Counted from the stretch's first letter, positions 1-12,941 are shown. The stretch: DNA of 64,000 nucleotides from Lenzites betulinus (GCA_022264855.1 JABYQU010000024.1:372001-436000); one strand, 5' to 3'. The notes: generated by a model from the sequence alone, not told the origin. Numbers and translations are program-made.

Positions 1-3000
1 CCGCATTCGGGGCTCCGCGTATGTCGCGCGATGGGTGGTTTGCAGGATCTCCCCGAGTGGGTGAGTGGTTCTGTAGGACGTCCGACTTGAACCTACATTC
101 TCACCGTACGCGCTCTAACAGACAGCAATGGTAGCGCACGACTGTCGACCATCCATGGGGTTTTGCGATGCACTGCGGTCGGCGGTCGGTCAATGTCCTC
201 CTCGGAGGGTTCTCTCCCCGGACGAGGCGCGGTTTACCCTCCCTCCTTAGGCCCTACGGCCGTCGTATCCTCGGACATCGAAATTCGCTGAGCTGTTACG
301 CGGCTTTACACCCCGCAGGCTGCCAAAAATGTCTGGAATGTGTCCATTCAAGCCGCGCGCTGTATCATATCTGTCTCCGCGGCACGCCGGTGAATGCAAA
401 GTACACACCTCCAGCCGGCCAACGTCCGGTAACTTGAACACGCTGCTCACACCGGCGTACGACAGGACCCCTGCAGCGGGGAAGCATCGGCATCGCGATT
501 GTTCCTGGCCTCGCAGAGACACCTGACCGCTGCACCCCCTGCGCTCGGCATGCACGCAGCGCCAGGCTCCAACACGAGGAACGGCGGGACCCCCCGCCAT
601 ACGAACCACGCTGCCTTTCTTGGACGCGCGTTCCCGCCCCTCGCGCGATGGCGTCTTGGGTGGACGTGCGCACGCGTCCTGGGTCTGCCTGGACAGCGTC
701 CATCGTCCGGTGGCGCGGGAGACGCGGGGCGCGCGGCTGCGGGTTACGAGACGGACGCGGGGCTGGAGGGATCCGACGTCGTGCGGGGAAGATTAGGTTC
801 GGGAGGGTGATCCAGCGGCGTCGGGGAGTGACGCGGCGGGGCCTGACCCGCACGCGTTTGGCCGGCTTCTCGTGCCACGCGTTTAGCCGGGCGGTGCGTT
901 TGGTATGTTCCTCCCATGCTTCATGTGCTGGAGTGTCTCCTGTTGATTGCCTGGATCTTTGACGGGATGTTGGTCTGTCTGATTGAGTGCAGCGCCCTTG
1001 CAGATGTGCTCCTCCGCCGTACGTTGAGGGGTACGTACTTGTTCGTTCCTATCTGCGACATGCATGGCTTACTATTGAATGTGACGTTTGAGTGGTCCAG
1101 GTTCGCACATATGCTGATGCACCGACCTTTCCCGTGTTGGTGCCTTGCTCATGTCGCGGCTGCGATCCGCGACATGAACAAGGTATCTATGGCTGCGCCA
1201 TCTACAGCCATGTACATAGGCCCGTAGCGGTCCGAGCTCCACGCGAGCCTGCGGGACAGCCAGACAGCATCCGTGGGGGTTCTACGCCCGCTGCCGTGCC
1301 GCCGACTCCAAATGCCGTTGGGCTCAACGCCCGACGACGAGCGTTGAGCACCCAACGACAGAGAACTGTAAGGTCGTCCCGATGATGCCCATGAAACGCG
1401 ACCGAGGACTGACCAGCTTCCATGCCACCCAGGTCTGAATGGGGACCGACGCGCCTCGCTCCGCTTTGGTATGAGGCAATAACACATGTCGCTGTCCGAG
1501 GACGTCGACTGCGTTTCATTGACGGTAGACTGAGTTACGGTTATCGTGGCACTGCGGGATATGTCTCTTTCGAGCACTTAACCTCGGACCGTCGATACTG
1601 CCGGTGTCAAACGCACGTTGTCCAACAGACCCACCGCAGACAAGCTCAAGTCTCCCCTTGCCGGCCAGTCCTGTTCCGCCCCTGTGCCGTGCTATTCCCA
1701 GGTCGATGAACGACCCACGGCCGGTACGCCACCGCACTGCGGCTGTGGAGGGGCACACGTCCAAGCGGCCCGGGCATGTTCGCGTTCTCATGACATATGC
1801 TGCTGCTCATACGCCGGACTCAGGACACCAACGCGACATTCATTCTGGAGCACGGGCGCGAGCGGGCCAGCGTCGGCGTGGAGCGCAACCGGAATAGCTC
1901 CCGTCTCGCCCCGAGGACGAGCCTACGGCCAGGAGCATGCTCAGAACACAGCACACAGAACGCACCGGCGGCGGTCCACACCTCCGCGGACATGCACATT
2001 GCACTCCTGTCTGCACAGTGCACATGTATCGCTTGCGCTCCCTCCCATCACGCCATGGAGGCCGTCGCAGTCCCGCGGGAACGCCCGTGATTGTCAGCGT
2101 CCGCCCGACATTTCTCCTTCGCAGCGGCGGCGCAGGAAGGCGTCCCGCAGCCCCGCCGTCGGGAGCGCAACGCACTCGCACCTCGGTCCGTGCGGCCGTG
2201 CAGGCGGGCTTCCGAAACGAATCCGATGCAGCCCAGGCTCGGGGCGCGAAGGCCACAGGCCAAAGGCAAACGGCAAACGCTATCGCCATTGGCTGCGCGC
2301 GTGGTCGACGACGCACAGATGCAGCCTGCGCGATGGGCATGCACCGCGGAGCAAGCGCGCGAGGCGATTGGCGGGATCGCGTCTAATGCTTCCCGGCGCC
2401 CGCTCTCGCCAATGGGAGTGGGAGGAAGCGGGCGTCCTGCGCGACGATATCAGTCAGCGTGCGCGGGTATGGTGCGCGGGCGCGACCTCGGGACGGACTC
2501 CGTGCAGGCTTCGCGAGATTGGACGACTGTATCGGCATCGGCAAGGCTATCGCGACGACGCGTGCCCGAACGCGGGCGCGACGATCCCCCCAGCGCGCGA
2601 CGGCAAGAACATGGATCAGGTAAAGTGCACGGCGGGAGCGGCGGGATACCGCAGCGGTGCGGCGTGTCGCCGGGCGAGTACGTCTTCGTTGGTCAAGGAG
2701 ACGTCGCCGACGCGTAATGCGCCCGCGCGCCCCCCTACCGTCCGATCGGACGAAGCCTCGCGTTCGAGCCGCGCGACACCGGTGAGCAAACAACCTCCAG
2801 CAAACACTTATCGTCGCGCCCGCCGGCGGCTCCAGACACGACGCGCTCGTGCGCCGTAATGCCCAGGGAGCGAGCCAATCGCGTGTACGGCGCGCCCGGA
2901 CGCTCGCGCCGTGTCCGATGCGCTTCTCCCAGAGCAACCCTCCTGGGCCATTCGCGTTCGCGCGTGTTATCTGCGCGCGGAAAATTTCTCGCCGCTGCTG

Positions 3001-3707
3001 GGCAGGATGATGCCGCCGCGCACGCTTCTCGACGCGTACCTGCCCTGGACGTGCTTCGCGCGCCGGCGTGCGGTCCGTGGCCCCTGATGGGATGGCGGTT
3101 GGCGAAATCGTGGCGCGAGAGGCGGGCGTGCGATGTGGGTGCGTCATTTTAGACTTTTGCGGGTCGTGGCCCGTCCTTTGGGCCTTTCGTGCCGGGTAGG
3201 GGTGTGTGCGGAGGCCGATGGGGCATGGGTACGTCCGATCGCTTCGTGGGCTGGCGAACGGAGGGCGAGGAAGGCGGTATCGGAGCGCACGACCGTGTGT
3301 GCGAGATTGAGCCGGAACGTCGCATAGGTATTTGTATATCTCGATATCCGTACGTATCCCGCCTATTTGAACGCTCTCAATGCGAGAATATAGAACTCAT
3401 ACTTCGGGCGCGTGCCGTGCATAAATCAGCATGCTTCATCGGTTATTGAAAGACTTCGGCGAACTGCTCTACGCTGGCGCGGTAAGATATTCCGGTGCTT
3501 AGGCAACCGTCCCCTGCGGTTTGAATACAATCAATTCGGACTGAGTCCCTACTCTCGGCCTCGTAAGCTTCCGCGATAAGCCTTGATACGACGGGGTTAA
3601 TCACAATTGACACGCGTATAGTGCCGCCTCAACCACAACAACTCACGAAAGACACGGGGGTATTGAGCAGTCTGATTGGGAGACTAGAATTGTCGTTGCA
3701 ATCGTAC
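1..3707. other. GC-rich region without a supported gene
   Basis: I see no protein I recognise in this stretch. Several long open frames overlap each other on both strands between about 1.6 and 3.15 kb. That is what a GC-rich, stop-poor sequence gives by chance, and none shows a domain, a biased protein composition typical of a gene, or a sensible splice structure. The last 500 bases before the carrier gene are AT-richer and look intergenic. The only clear structure is a run of inverted repeats between 1145 and 1349, listed separately. Confidence 0.5.
1145..1349. repeat. three inverted repeats in a row
   Basis: Three hairpin-forming sequences lie within 205 bases. The first pairs 1145-1159 with 1167-1181 (15-base arms, one mismatch, 7-base loop; the inner 10 bases match perfectly). 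The second pairs 1189-1195 with 1205-1211 (7-base arms). The third pairs 1322-1330 with 1341-1349 (9-base perfect arms, 10-base loop). No function is known to me. They could fold in RNA or be the remains of a small inverted-repeat element. Confidence 0.5.
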
Positions 3708-5335
3708 TTAGACTCCAGTAACCTCCTTCAAATACTCTACTTTATCGTAAGCACATACGGCAAAAAGTGAGCCGGAGGGGTAAACCTCACCGCGTGTTAA
3801 TTCGAAAGCGGCAAACGTGCTCGCTGCGGCGGGTATGCTGAAGGTTATATCGAGCGTGAGTATTAATAGCTCGTCAAAACCCTCTAGTGACGTGTTCCAC
3901 GCACCTTCGGAGCACTGGTAGTGGGAGGAATTATAAGTCATCATCTTGGGCCAGAAGCATCGAGGGGAAACTTACAAGAAGGAGTGAGGCCACGGAATAG
4001 CCCCGACCTAGCGCATAAACGCCCGTGAGATCATGAACTAAGACTGTAGCAGTACTGAATAATGTGGGCTCACACTCCCGACTCGGTGACCACAAGCTTG
4101 AGCTCGCGCGCAATATACTGGACGGGCGTGCCCTCTGGAGGGGTGGCCCGCAGCTGAATGCGCGACTTCACAACATCTGAGGTGGGGTCTTAGTGGCGGA
4201 TAACTACCGCGATGAACCAAGGGCGACACTGACCCAGAGGATAACACGCCAACCAGTACGCAATCTGGTGTATAATTCGTCACTACTTCACGTATCAGCA
4301 TATGAGGGTACGTACGCCACCGGTGGACCCGCTCGCGAGCAGCGCCCATACGGGAATCTGAGCGCCATATTTCTGCGAGAATTTCCGCTTGGAGAATTCG
4401 AAGGCTGAAGGATGCGTCGTTAGCTTTAATAGCGTACCACAAAACAGATCACATAGCAACCTGTGTAGAAACTGTATAATAACACCGTGAGTGTCAGGGA
4501 CAAACCATGACTGCAGAACACGTACCCTGCATAAGCTGGGATCTCTCGTGCGACGGTCACCTGTTATGAGGTAGTAAGGAGGTGAGCGTCCTTTTGGATA
4601 ATGAAAATGAAACAATGATACCCAGTAGCCCCGCATGATGCCTTTCCGGAAACCCCAGTCCTTCCACATTTCGCTTACAACGGCTCTTAACTTCTTGTCG
4701 CTGGGCGAGCCGTACTGTCCTTGCATACGAACTTTGAACATCTCAACTAGGGGTGGGGTGTATCAGCACATTATATCTGGATTTGGTTATCGTGTCATCT
4801 TACCGGGACTCGCTAACACAGCGTTGACAGCTCCTGCGAGGGCACCCGCCGCGGCAATCTCTTGGAGAGATAGTTGCGGGAACGGCGAGATCAAGCGCTT
4901 CGAGACGCCGTAAGCAGCGAATAACAGAGAGTTTACACCGGCAATTCCAATCAATGGGCTAGCCATGCCTGCAAAAACGCATAAGTGGAACGTCGGGACT
5001 CTCAACATTTGAAGTTTGAAAGGGCCTACCCTTATACAGCGCGAAGAACCCCTCCTTTCGGAGAGTTTGGGCGAGAATGTCCATCGGGCCTTTCTATATA
5101 ATTTATTGAGCAGCCTGTACATGTACAATATGCACTAGATGTGAGCACATACGAACATCCCGCCTGGAAAATGGTCCGAACATCAGTGCGCGAATAAACC
5201 GGAACGTGTGAATGTGACCGAACTGGGCGCGGTTTGTGCTCGCGTCTTGATTGTATCCAGTGGTTGGCCGACTATGACCTGCGCTGCACCCCCTACGCTT
5301 CCCGCGAGCAGCTCATTGACTGTTGAAGAATCCAT
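3708..5335 (-). CDS. Mitochondrial carrier protein, carnitine/Ymc type
   Basis: Member of the mitochondrial carrier family, six-helix transporters of the inner mitochondrial membrane built from three repeats of about 100 residues. I chose the ATG at 5335 (MDSSTVNELLAGSVGGAAQV), which leads straight into the first carrier signature QPLDTIKTR. Later exons give KGPMDILAQTLRKEGFFALY, then GVNSLLFAAYGVSKRLISPF, then FKVRMQGQYGSPSDKK with a conserved WGFRKGIMRGYW. The third repeat contains VVKSRIQLRATPPEGTPVQY and SIPAAASTFAAFELTR, and the gene ends REYLKEVTGV at 3708. At least six short introns interrupt it; the exon between about 4300 and 4700 is only partly resolved. The sequence fits the Crc1/Ymc1 branch, whose substrates include carnitine esters or amino acids. 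The exact substrate cannot be read here. Confidence 0.85.
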
Positions 5336-5659
5336 GCACGACGAACTGCAAAGAGATGGCAGGAGGGAGAGATGCGGTAAGCGGTCACGATTGCGCAATG
5401 TTGGTGCATGAGAGCGTTCCCAAAACGAGCGAGCGATCGGTGGCAGTGCCCATCAATATCGCCACCCGAATAGTGCACCAACTGAAGAGCGCTCAAGGCT
5501 GCCAGCGTCCCTCTGGCCTCCATCCTTTCTACACTCGCCCCCGCGTGTCCCGCAGAGTGTAACGGTCTTCTTCTGGGAGCCTTTATCCCCCAAAACCTGT
5601 GATCCGAGCTCCCTGGTGCTCGCTTGCCGTACTCGCACTGCTCAGTACTCGACCACGAA

Positions 5660-7806
5660 ATGGAACCTGCTCAAGACGACGGAACATCGGCAGTGACGCG
5701 GTGCTTACGAGTCCCAGAGCTGCAGCATATCATCTGTGATATGATTCGCAGTTATCTGGACGGCCTTCCAACTCTTGCAGCTCTAGCCTGTACCGCACGT
5801 GTGTTCAGCGAGGTTGCGCTGGATACGCTATGGAATACTCAGTCATCTCTGGTACCCCTCATCAAGTGTTTTCCTGCTAATGTCTGGGAGGAAACACAGG
5901 ACGATGACGATGGGTTTCGCGCTGTGGTGAGTTTGACCACACCTATGATCGGCGTCGCTATGCCATGACCGCGTACGTACCCGGGCCGGGGGACATGAAG
6001 CTGTATAACAAAAATGTTACACCGAAATCACATCGCTCCTGAAGTCCGATTGTGCTTTCGGTGTATCAGCTTGGGCCACCTTGTCGCACGCCGATTATGT
6101 GCGGCTGTCAAAGTGAGATGAGCTTGTAATGCGGTTCGCTCTATTCGAAATGTAACGTATTCAAGATGCGATGGTCAGGTACAGGGAGGTCATGTTCCGT
6201 CAGAGGTTATTATGGTGGTTGACGTACAAAGGGATGTTCTATCAATGACTGCTCCCGGCGACGCGGTGCATGTATCTGCGCGGTATATACCACAAGGCCA
6301 TTAACCTGAACTCATATGTCGTATTTTGTGGTGAAACACTCATCGACCTATCATTGTTCGACGTATGCTCATTATCCCACAGACGCTAAAAGCCGAGCCT
6401 AATGTTGACGACTGGACCCGTGTCAAACTATACGCAAGCAGAATCAGGGTCATTCACTTGGGCGCGCCCCCTCCAGGTCTACTACGATACACGGGCAAGA
6501 TGATGGGTGACGCCGCCATCGTTTTGAGGAAGTCCCTTGGTTCCTTCCCCCTGCTGCCCAATCTCCAATTACTGAAGTGGGGTCAAGTCCTAGTGAACGA
6601 AGCCCAGGATCTCGCCCTACTCCAACTCCTCCTCAGTCCATCCCTCTCATTGGTAGACGTCGTGATGAAGGAGTGGAGCAACGAATCAGCGCAAGCCGTC
6701 GCTTTTACACTTTCTGAATACCGGAAATCAGCTACGCAGTTGCGATCGGTCACCTTTTCTCTCCCACCCTGTGCTACTATCGAGGCAGCCGTACGCGATC
6801 TAGGATACCACCAACAGAGCCTTCACGTCTTCGAATGCACGTGGGGGAGAACATGCCGCCGGAGTTCGTCGCTCACTTATCGGAGTCTCACTCACTCCAG
6901 CGTGTTTCAATCAAAGTCGATCGGGAGACGACGATCCAGATTCTCGAGAAGGCGAGGGCCACGAACGGCTCCTTCTTCCCGTCCCTACGACACATTTCGC
7001 TTCACATCGAGACACTCAAGCTATGCGAAGAATGGCTCGAGGCAGTCCGCAGTCCCATGCTCGACAGCCTCGCCCTCGTCATCGACGAGCCCGCACCCGC
7101 AACTGCGCTCCAAAGCTTCTTTGAAGGCCTTGTGCAGCGCCGCCTGCACAGCGGGAGCGTACACAAACTACGTTTCGTCTCGACGAAAGCCGCATCACGC
7201 ATGTCCACGAAGCACCACATCACGCCCACCACACTGGAGTCCCTCCTTCAGCTCGACCTGACCACGCTCCAGCTCGAGCCGGGCGCGCCCATCGACGTCG
7301 ACAACGCATTCATCGAGCGCGCCGCCTGCGCGTGGCCGAACCTACGCACGCTCGAGCTCGGGGCTGAGCTGCGCCGCTACAACGCGTCCCCGCGCGTCAC
7401 GCTCGAGGGGCTGCTTCCTCTCGCAGAACACTGCATCAACCTGACCGCGCTCGCGCTGCCGTTCATGACAGACGCAAGCGCTTTCCGAGAGCGCTTCGAC
7501 GCGGGCAAACGTCCGGTGAAGGGGCTCTCGTTCGGGTGTGGGCCGTTCGTTCTTGGGGTGGGCGGGGCTACGATCAACGCGGGGTCGGACACGTTCTTGT
7601 TTTCGGCCGTGGTGTCCGACCTGTGTCCCGGGCTGCGCTCCGTGCAGACGGCGTGGGGGCGCGCGGGGAAAATCGAGAGAGGGGATTTGTCGGTTGGAGA
7701 CCTCGACCGAGAGGATCGAACAATCGAAGATAAATGGCGTCAAATCGACAGGTTCGCCTCGGAGATGGCGCGCGTGCGGAGGCAGGAGCGGATGTGGGTC
7801 GAGTGA
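5660..7806 (+). CDS. F-box/leucine-rich-like protein, apparent frameshift
   Basis: Member of a large basidiomycete family with an N-terminal F-box-like segment and a long leucine-rich region; such proteins are usually proposed to select targets for SCF ubiquitin ligases. Exon 1 is 5660-5926 and carries VPELQHIICDMI, RVFSEVALDTLW and PLIKCFPANVWEE. Exon 2 starts at 6383 with TLKAEPNVDDWTRVKLYASR, the usual family block after the first intron. The frame breaks near 6845: upstream runs to SLHVFECTWG, while the downstream frame starts at GENMPPEFVAHL and runs to 7806. One extra G in the five-G run at 6843-6847 would join them, so this may be a sequencing error rather than a real mutation. The first intron (5927-6382, 456 bases) is about eight times longer than the window norm. 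Confidence 0.8.
5927..6382 (+). other. Unusually long first intron of the F-box gene
   Basis: The donor GTGAGT at 5927 and acceptor CACAG ending at 6382 keep the reading frame between two blocks that adjoin in the family. Other introns in this window are mostly 43-65 bases; this one is 456. The extra 400 bases show no coding sequence or obvious terminal repeats. An old, decayed insertion is possible but not shown. Confidence 0.55.
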
Positions 7807-8344
7807 GGCGGGGCTTACGATGCTCAGTGACTTGGGCTTCTTTGAGCTCGCGAGATGGAACAATTACCTGTTAGAAAATACACCGTAGCCCAGATGCTCA
7901 ATCTCCTCGTATATAATATAGCATGATCAGACCCTCAATCGTGTATGTCATTATGCTAAGGGTCTGTCGGAGATTGAGAACTGATTGATGTGATCGCACC
8001 CACCGTCGCATTCAAGCACTTCTATATGATACAGCACATGTATAACATCGTATCGCACCGCAAAATTCTCAAACGAGCGAGAAACTTTGAGATGATAGTG
8101 CAGTATGTGAGAGAAGTTGAGAAGACTGCCCATGCACGCGTCAATACAGTTTTCATGATCAAGCAAGAGTACGGATGGATGTGAGTGACTGACAAGCAAC
8201 CCTGGAGCTCTGACGGAAGTTTCGCATCTAACTTGTGTTCCGAACGTCCCCCAAACCTCGCGCTATATATTACAGTGAGCCTGTAAGCCAGGGCCGGTGT
8301 CAAGTAAATACTTGTAACTTCACTCACTTGGTACGCCGCGTATG
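7807..8344. other. Intergenic, convergent F-box genes
   Basis: AT-richer spacer between two convergent genes. It should contain both 3' ends. I see no coding sequence or repeat. Confidence 0.5.
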
Positions 8345-10047
8345 TTACAGGTCGTGTGCAGCTTCCCGGGCCATCCGTAGACGTTCGTCTTGCCTGACGC
8401 CCTTGAATAGGACCAGAAGGGACTGCACTGACTGCCATGATTCATCATCACATTCCAGAATGCGCTCCAGGGTAGGAAATATTCGCGCGAGAAACGCAGC
8501 CATGTACTCTGGTCTGGTTATGGGGCCGGGGGAGTAGCAGATGGACAATGTCACGAGTGTTGAGGAGCTCGCCCTGCACGCGAGTGGCCCGTATACAGCC
8601 TCTTGAGCTTGGTCCGCATTGAACTCCTCCAGAGTGCTCCACCGGGCGCCGTTGAAGTTTAGCCCGAGTCCTTTCAGCACAGGACAATGCATGGCGAAGG
8701 ATGAGAGGGCGCGCACGCTCGGAAGATTGATGTGGTCCACTGGCGATTCTGTCACCAGATTAATATACAGGGATTCGATATGGGGCCAAGCCCTCGCAAT
8801 GGTGTCACAGAGCACGTCGTCCAAGGTATATACACACGTTATATCGATGATTAGTGTCACCAATTGCTTGAAGTCCAAAAGAGGCCCGAGAGGAATGGTG
8901 AGGAGAGTGGATCCGTGGTCTCGCATAGTATCGTCCTCACTGGCACACGAAAATATACAGATCTGCACCAAAAACGAAGGATCAAACTGGTTGCGAATAG
9001 AGACGAAGAGTGCTGGAATAAGATCGCGGGGAAGTCCGCTGGGGAAGTGCATGTCCAACGACCGTAGTGTGCGGGGGAGTGTCATGCTGAATTCGAGGAA
9101 GGTCGGCAGCGTTGAGGACAGGGTGGTGTATCGCAATTGCGGGAACAGTGGCAGCGTGTGTGCACCCGTAGGGGAATCCTTGCAAGTCCATACCGTACTG
9201 GCATCCGGAAGACCGACGTCTAATCTTTCGAGGGCTGGCAGAGAGGCAAGATGTAGCATAAGCCCCATTGACACAGGTATATCTAGCGCTCGAAAGGACT
9301 CAAGGGACCGCATGGGATATATCAGCGGAGAGATGCCGATTTCGCGACCGACGGGGGCCCTCACAATCACGTTGGGCCGCCGGGGCATGCCGAGGGTCAA
9401 CGTTAAGTTGCGCAACGTAGCAAAACGCTCGAATATCGTTCCCAAGGTACCCTGGAGCTCATCTTGACGACGCATCAAAGGCGCAACATTGAATAGTTCG
9501 ACGTCAACGACCTGGGTACCCACGCAGGTAAGGAAGGAGGACAAGTGTACGTCTGGCATATCTGACGCGCTCCATCGAATGACCCGCAGCTGGGGGAAGA
9601 AAATGAGGGTTGGCCGGAGGCTGCACATCATTTGCCAGGCCGTGCGTATGTTGACAGTCTCCTGTTTGGCAGAGGTAGGTCCTTCATAGATCCGTACCCA
9701 AGATGCGTACTTCAGGAATGCCGTCCAGTCTATCCGGGTCAAGACTCGGGTGAAGTTCTAAGTAACCGGCGATCCATTGTCGACGTGCGATCAGTTTCGC
9801 AACGGCTCACGAATGATGAAACGATGCGTACGAATGTGTTTCCTTTACATGTCCAACTATCCTCCGGGAAACACTTGAGCAGTGGGATGAGGTTTGGAAT
9901 AGCATGCCAGATCTGTCGAATGGCCGGTTCGTGTAGAATCTTTGAGGAGCGCGCCATCACAGCCAACGTGTCGCCGTCGGTCATCTCGCATATGGACTCC
10001 AAAATTTCGGTGATGCATAATGAGACCGTCATGATGTAGCTAGTCAC
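8345..10047 (-). CDS. F-box/leucine-rich-like protein
   Basis: Complete two-exon gene of 549 residues. Exon 1 is 10047-9811, the intron 9810-9758 (53 bases, GTGAGC..TTAG), and exon 2 9757-8345. The join reads SSF|NFTRVLTRIDWTAF in frame. Exon 1 has the F-box-like segment (ITEILESICEMTDGDTLAVM, then SKILHEPAIRQIWHAI) and the family block LIPLLKCFPEDSW. Exon 2 opens with DWTAFLKYASWVRIYEG and continues as a leucine-rich region with YMAAFLARIFPTLERILECD near the C-terminus. It lies tail to tail with the other F-box-like gene at 5.7-7.8 kb, but the two are well diverged, so this is an old pair. By family a likely substrate-recruiting protein; the target is unknown. Confidence 0.88.
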
Positions 10048-10456
10048 CAGTCAGGCGTGACATGGTCAGGGAGTAATTGCACGTAGACTCTTGTCTTGGC
10101 TCACCTGGTAAGGTCCGGGTTTACTGACTTGAATGGCTTTTGATCGGACCTACACAAAGGGACGGCGCGTGCGAACGAGTGCGTGACGAGCTGCAGCATG
10201 TATCAAGATTCAAGTAGCGTCCTAGACGCCCGCCACGCGTGTAGCGCACCGCAACTCAGCGATACCCACCCGCGGAGAACGGTACCAGAGGGTCCATGCA
10301 TGACTGTGTCAAAGAATGAAGATGTCAAGGATCCCCGTTTCACTAAAGGTATGCATACAATTAACAGGTATGTTTGGCTGTCCGTGAAGCCTGGCGCGAG
10401 TAGTCCATATATGTGTAGACATAACCAACAGAGAAAACATGAAGAAGACACCCCAT
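10048..10456. other. Intergenic spacer
   Basis: Short spacer between the 3' end of the aspartic protease and the start of the F-box-like gene, both on the minus strand. I see no gene in it; the F-box promoter should lie here. Confidence 0.5.
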
Positions 10457-12941
10457 TCACAGAATGTAGAGCAAGGATAACGTAGGGAGCGCAAGCGCGT
10501 ACCACCATCCAGCGCTGCGCAGCTTGAACGCGGCAGCCCCGTTGGGTTGCTGCGAGACGGCAGCTCCAGGCTGTGACGAGACCGTCGAAGCCGGGGCCGC
10601 GTCAGAGCCGGTGCCCGTGGTTGCAGACGCGGTCGGGTGAGTAGCGGAGGAAGAAGAGGAAAGTGGAGTCGATGTACGTGTTGCCGATGTTGCTTGGGTG
10701 GTCGAAGCGCCCTCGAAGATGAGACTGCTGGCCGTGGGCGCAGCGTCAACCGTGCCTGTAGATGCCAGACTCGCGTGAGGACATCGTCCTGGACGAAAGG
10801 TGAAAACTCACTCTCGAATGTCCCGCCGGCCTTCTGTGCGTCCTTGACAGCGGTGTCGAGCAGCGCATCTGCATCTTGGGGCACGAGGGAGACGAAGCCC
10901 ATGCGAGGCGGGTCGACAGAAGGATGGGTGAGATTGCCATAGTAGAACACAACCATGTTGCTTTTCAAGAACGGGTCACCAAGGTTCCAGCTGAAGAGCG
11001 CGCCCAGGCTCGGCGGGTCCGTGCTGACGACGTTACTCGCCACGCAATTTGTCGCGTCTCCGCTGTTGAGCTGAGAGACGAAGTCGCGTGGGTCGACGGG
11101 GAAGAATTTGCCCCCGATTTGAAACGTCAAGTTATGCCCATCAGTACACGGCAGGGATGGCTGAGCTGTGGAGTCTGCAGCATATGCGGGAGAGACCTGA
11201 GAGAGAATGTTGTTGACCACGTCGCTCGGCCCTCGAATAAGGGAGTTGCCCTGGCCAAAAAGATGTCAACTCTGATAGATTAGAGCGATGAAGGGTTTAC
11301 TCACGGTATCGATGAGTGCAGAAACAGAGGGCTTCTTGATACCGTTCGGCTGCTGCGTGGAGTCAGGCAGCTTCTTGCCATCCAGGTAGACAGCATCGAT
11401 GTCTACCTCCCAGCGGCTAATCGCTGTCAGTTTGTGGCTGGACCGTCAACAGCACGGCCCGGGACTCACAGAGGATACACTTCGTTGGGAGCGAATGATG
11501 GTGGGTCAAGGCCACCGTCAACCGAATTGTACAGTCGTACGGGAACCCAGGTGATAGTCGAGTTGTCGACACCGTCGGGCAGTTGTCCAATGGTAATCTG
11601 ACCTTCGCCGGACACGTCGATGGTATCGCGTTGCAGAGTTATCTGAAGGAACATTAACAACAGACAGACAGACCCTATTTCACGTCTACGTACCGCAAAC
11701 AATGGGTCGTCTATCTCGTCGCCCAGAATCAAGCGCGATATGAAGGGCCCGGACTCGGCTATTTGTTCAACGAATGTATCGGTACCCGAGACGCTTGAAA
11801 ACTATGATCTCAAATTAGCACGGAGTGGCAAGCTGATTTCTTCCGATACACACCTCTGCATTGACAGCAGCTGCCTGTACGAAGCTACCAGGAACGTGTC
11901 AGCAAACCCAATTCGCAAACGGAGGTCAACGCAGAAGGCAACAGTCTCTGGGCGCCCTAGAGTGACTAGTGCGCGACATCTACAGAGACCTTGAAGTCGC
12001 CTAGGATGCTGCGCGCCCTTCCTACCACTCAAGAGCGCCAAGAAGCTGACGTGGGTTGGCACCGAACAGTTACAATGGAAGTACCTCTGCGCTGGAAAAC
12101 TGAGTCCAAGGATACCCGCACCACCATTCGCGACGGCGGAGTTATCGGTGTCGTTAACTGCAGCAAGGGTTTGTCCCGCCAGTGTCAAGCCTGCCAGCGT
12201 AACCGTGTCACGCCCAACTGGGCCACTCGCGTGAGTCCCGGTAGTTGAGTCGCCGTAGTTAATATCGACAGAACCGCCGGATGGCTTGAAGGATTTTGAG
12301 ACGTCGTAAGGCGTAGAGGTAGACTGACGGCATTCTGTCGTGCGACAGGCAGTTGACATGACCCAAAGATCGCTGGAGCCGGTGTCTGTTCATCGTGGTC
12401 AGAACATATCAAACCAAATTGTGCGGGAAAGTCTCGACACCAATGGCACGAGCAGCGAGAACTCAGCAAAGCAAGGACGATTATTTAAGGAACGGCGGTA
12501 CGCCGTCACTAGCATATTCCGTTCTCTTTTGATACGATATGTATTCCAGATAATCCGCTACTGGGTGCTGGCGGCCCGTACCGTTCGGTGACAAGATAGG
12601 GTAGCGTAAATGGCGTACCGAGGTTTACGGAAGTGGTGGAGTTCCCCACCGTGATGGCGACCGTGTAGAATCTACCCCGCATATGAGCAACATATTTTGC
12701 ATAGCCTAAAGCTTTGAGAGCGGGAGACTCACAGATCTGCACTGTCACCGAGGCCAACACTTCCGCCCAAGACGTCACCATCATCTGTATCTCTTGCAGC
12801 GACCTTGCGCGAATGCCTGTTGAAGGGGAGAACAACACCGCCTTTCCGCAGGTTTTGGGGCGTCCGAGCAGGCAGAGGGATAGCGGGGACGAGAGCGGGG
12901 GCAAGGAGGAGAACAAGGGCACACCAGCTAGACGTATACAT
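10457..12941 (-). CDS. Secreted aspartic protease, polyporopepsin-like, probable GPI anchor
   Basis: Pepsin-family (A1) acid protease. The ATG at 12941 opens a signal peptide (MYTSSWCALVLLLAPALVPA) and a basic propeptide. Resolved exons: 12941-12733, 12671-12619, 12385-12085, 11874-11854 (a 21-base microexon), 11801-11694, 11642-11470, 11416-11305, 11250-10812 and 10755-10457. Splicing assembles the first catalytic motif NLDTGSSDLWVMS across the 12618-12386 intron, and the second, ALIDTGNSLIRGP, across the 11304-11251 intron. The C-terminus is a Ser/Thr/Ala-rich linker ending in a hydrophobic tail (YALALPTLSLLYIL), as in GPI-anchored wall or membrane proteases. One junction, between the exon ending at 12085 and the microexon, does not close in phase; a further small exon probably lies between 12084 and 11875. 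Probable role: extracellular protein breakdown. Confidence 0.85.

Noticed and set aside
1618..3147. Long overlapping open frames on both strands (up to 413 codons)
   Set aside because: GC-rich DNA with few stops gives such frames by chance. The translations are Arg/Ala/Pro/Ser-rich with no domain and lie on opposite strands of the same DNA.
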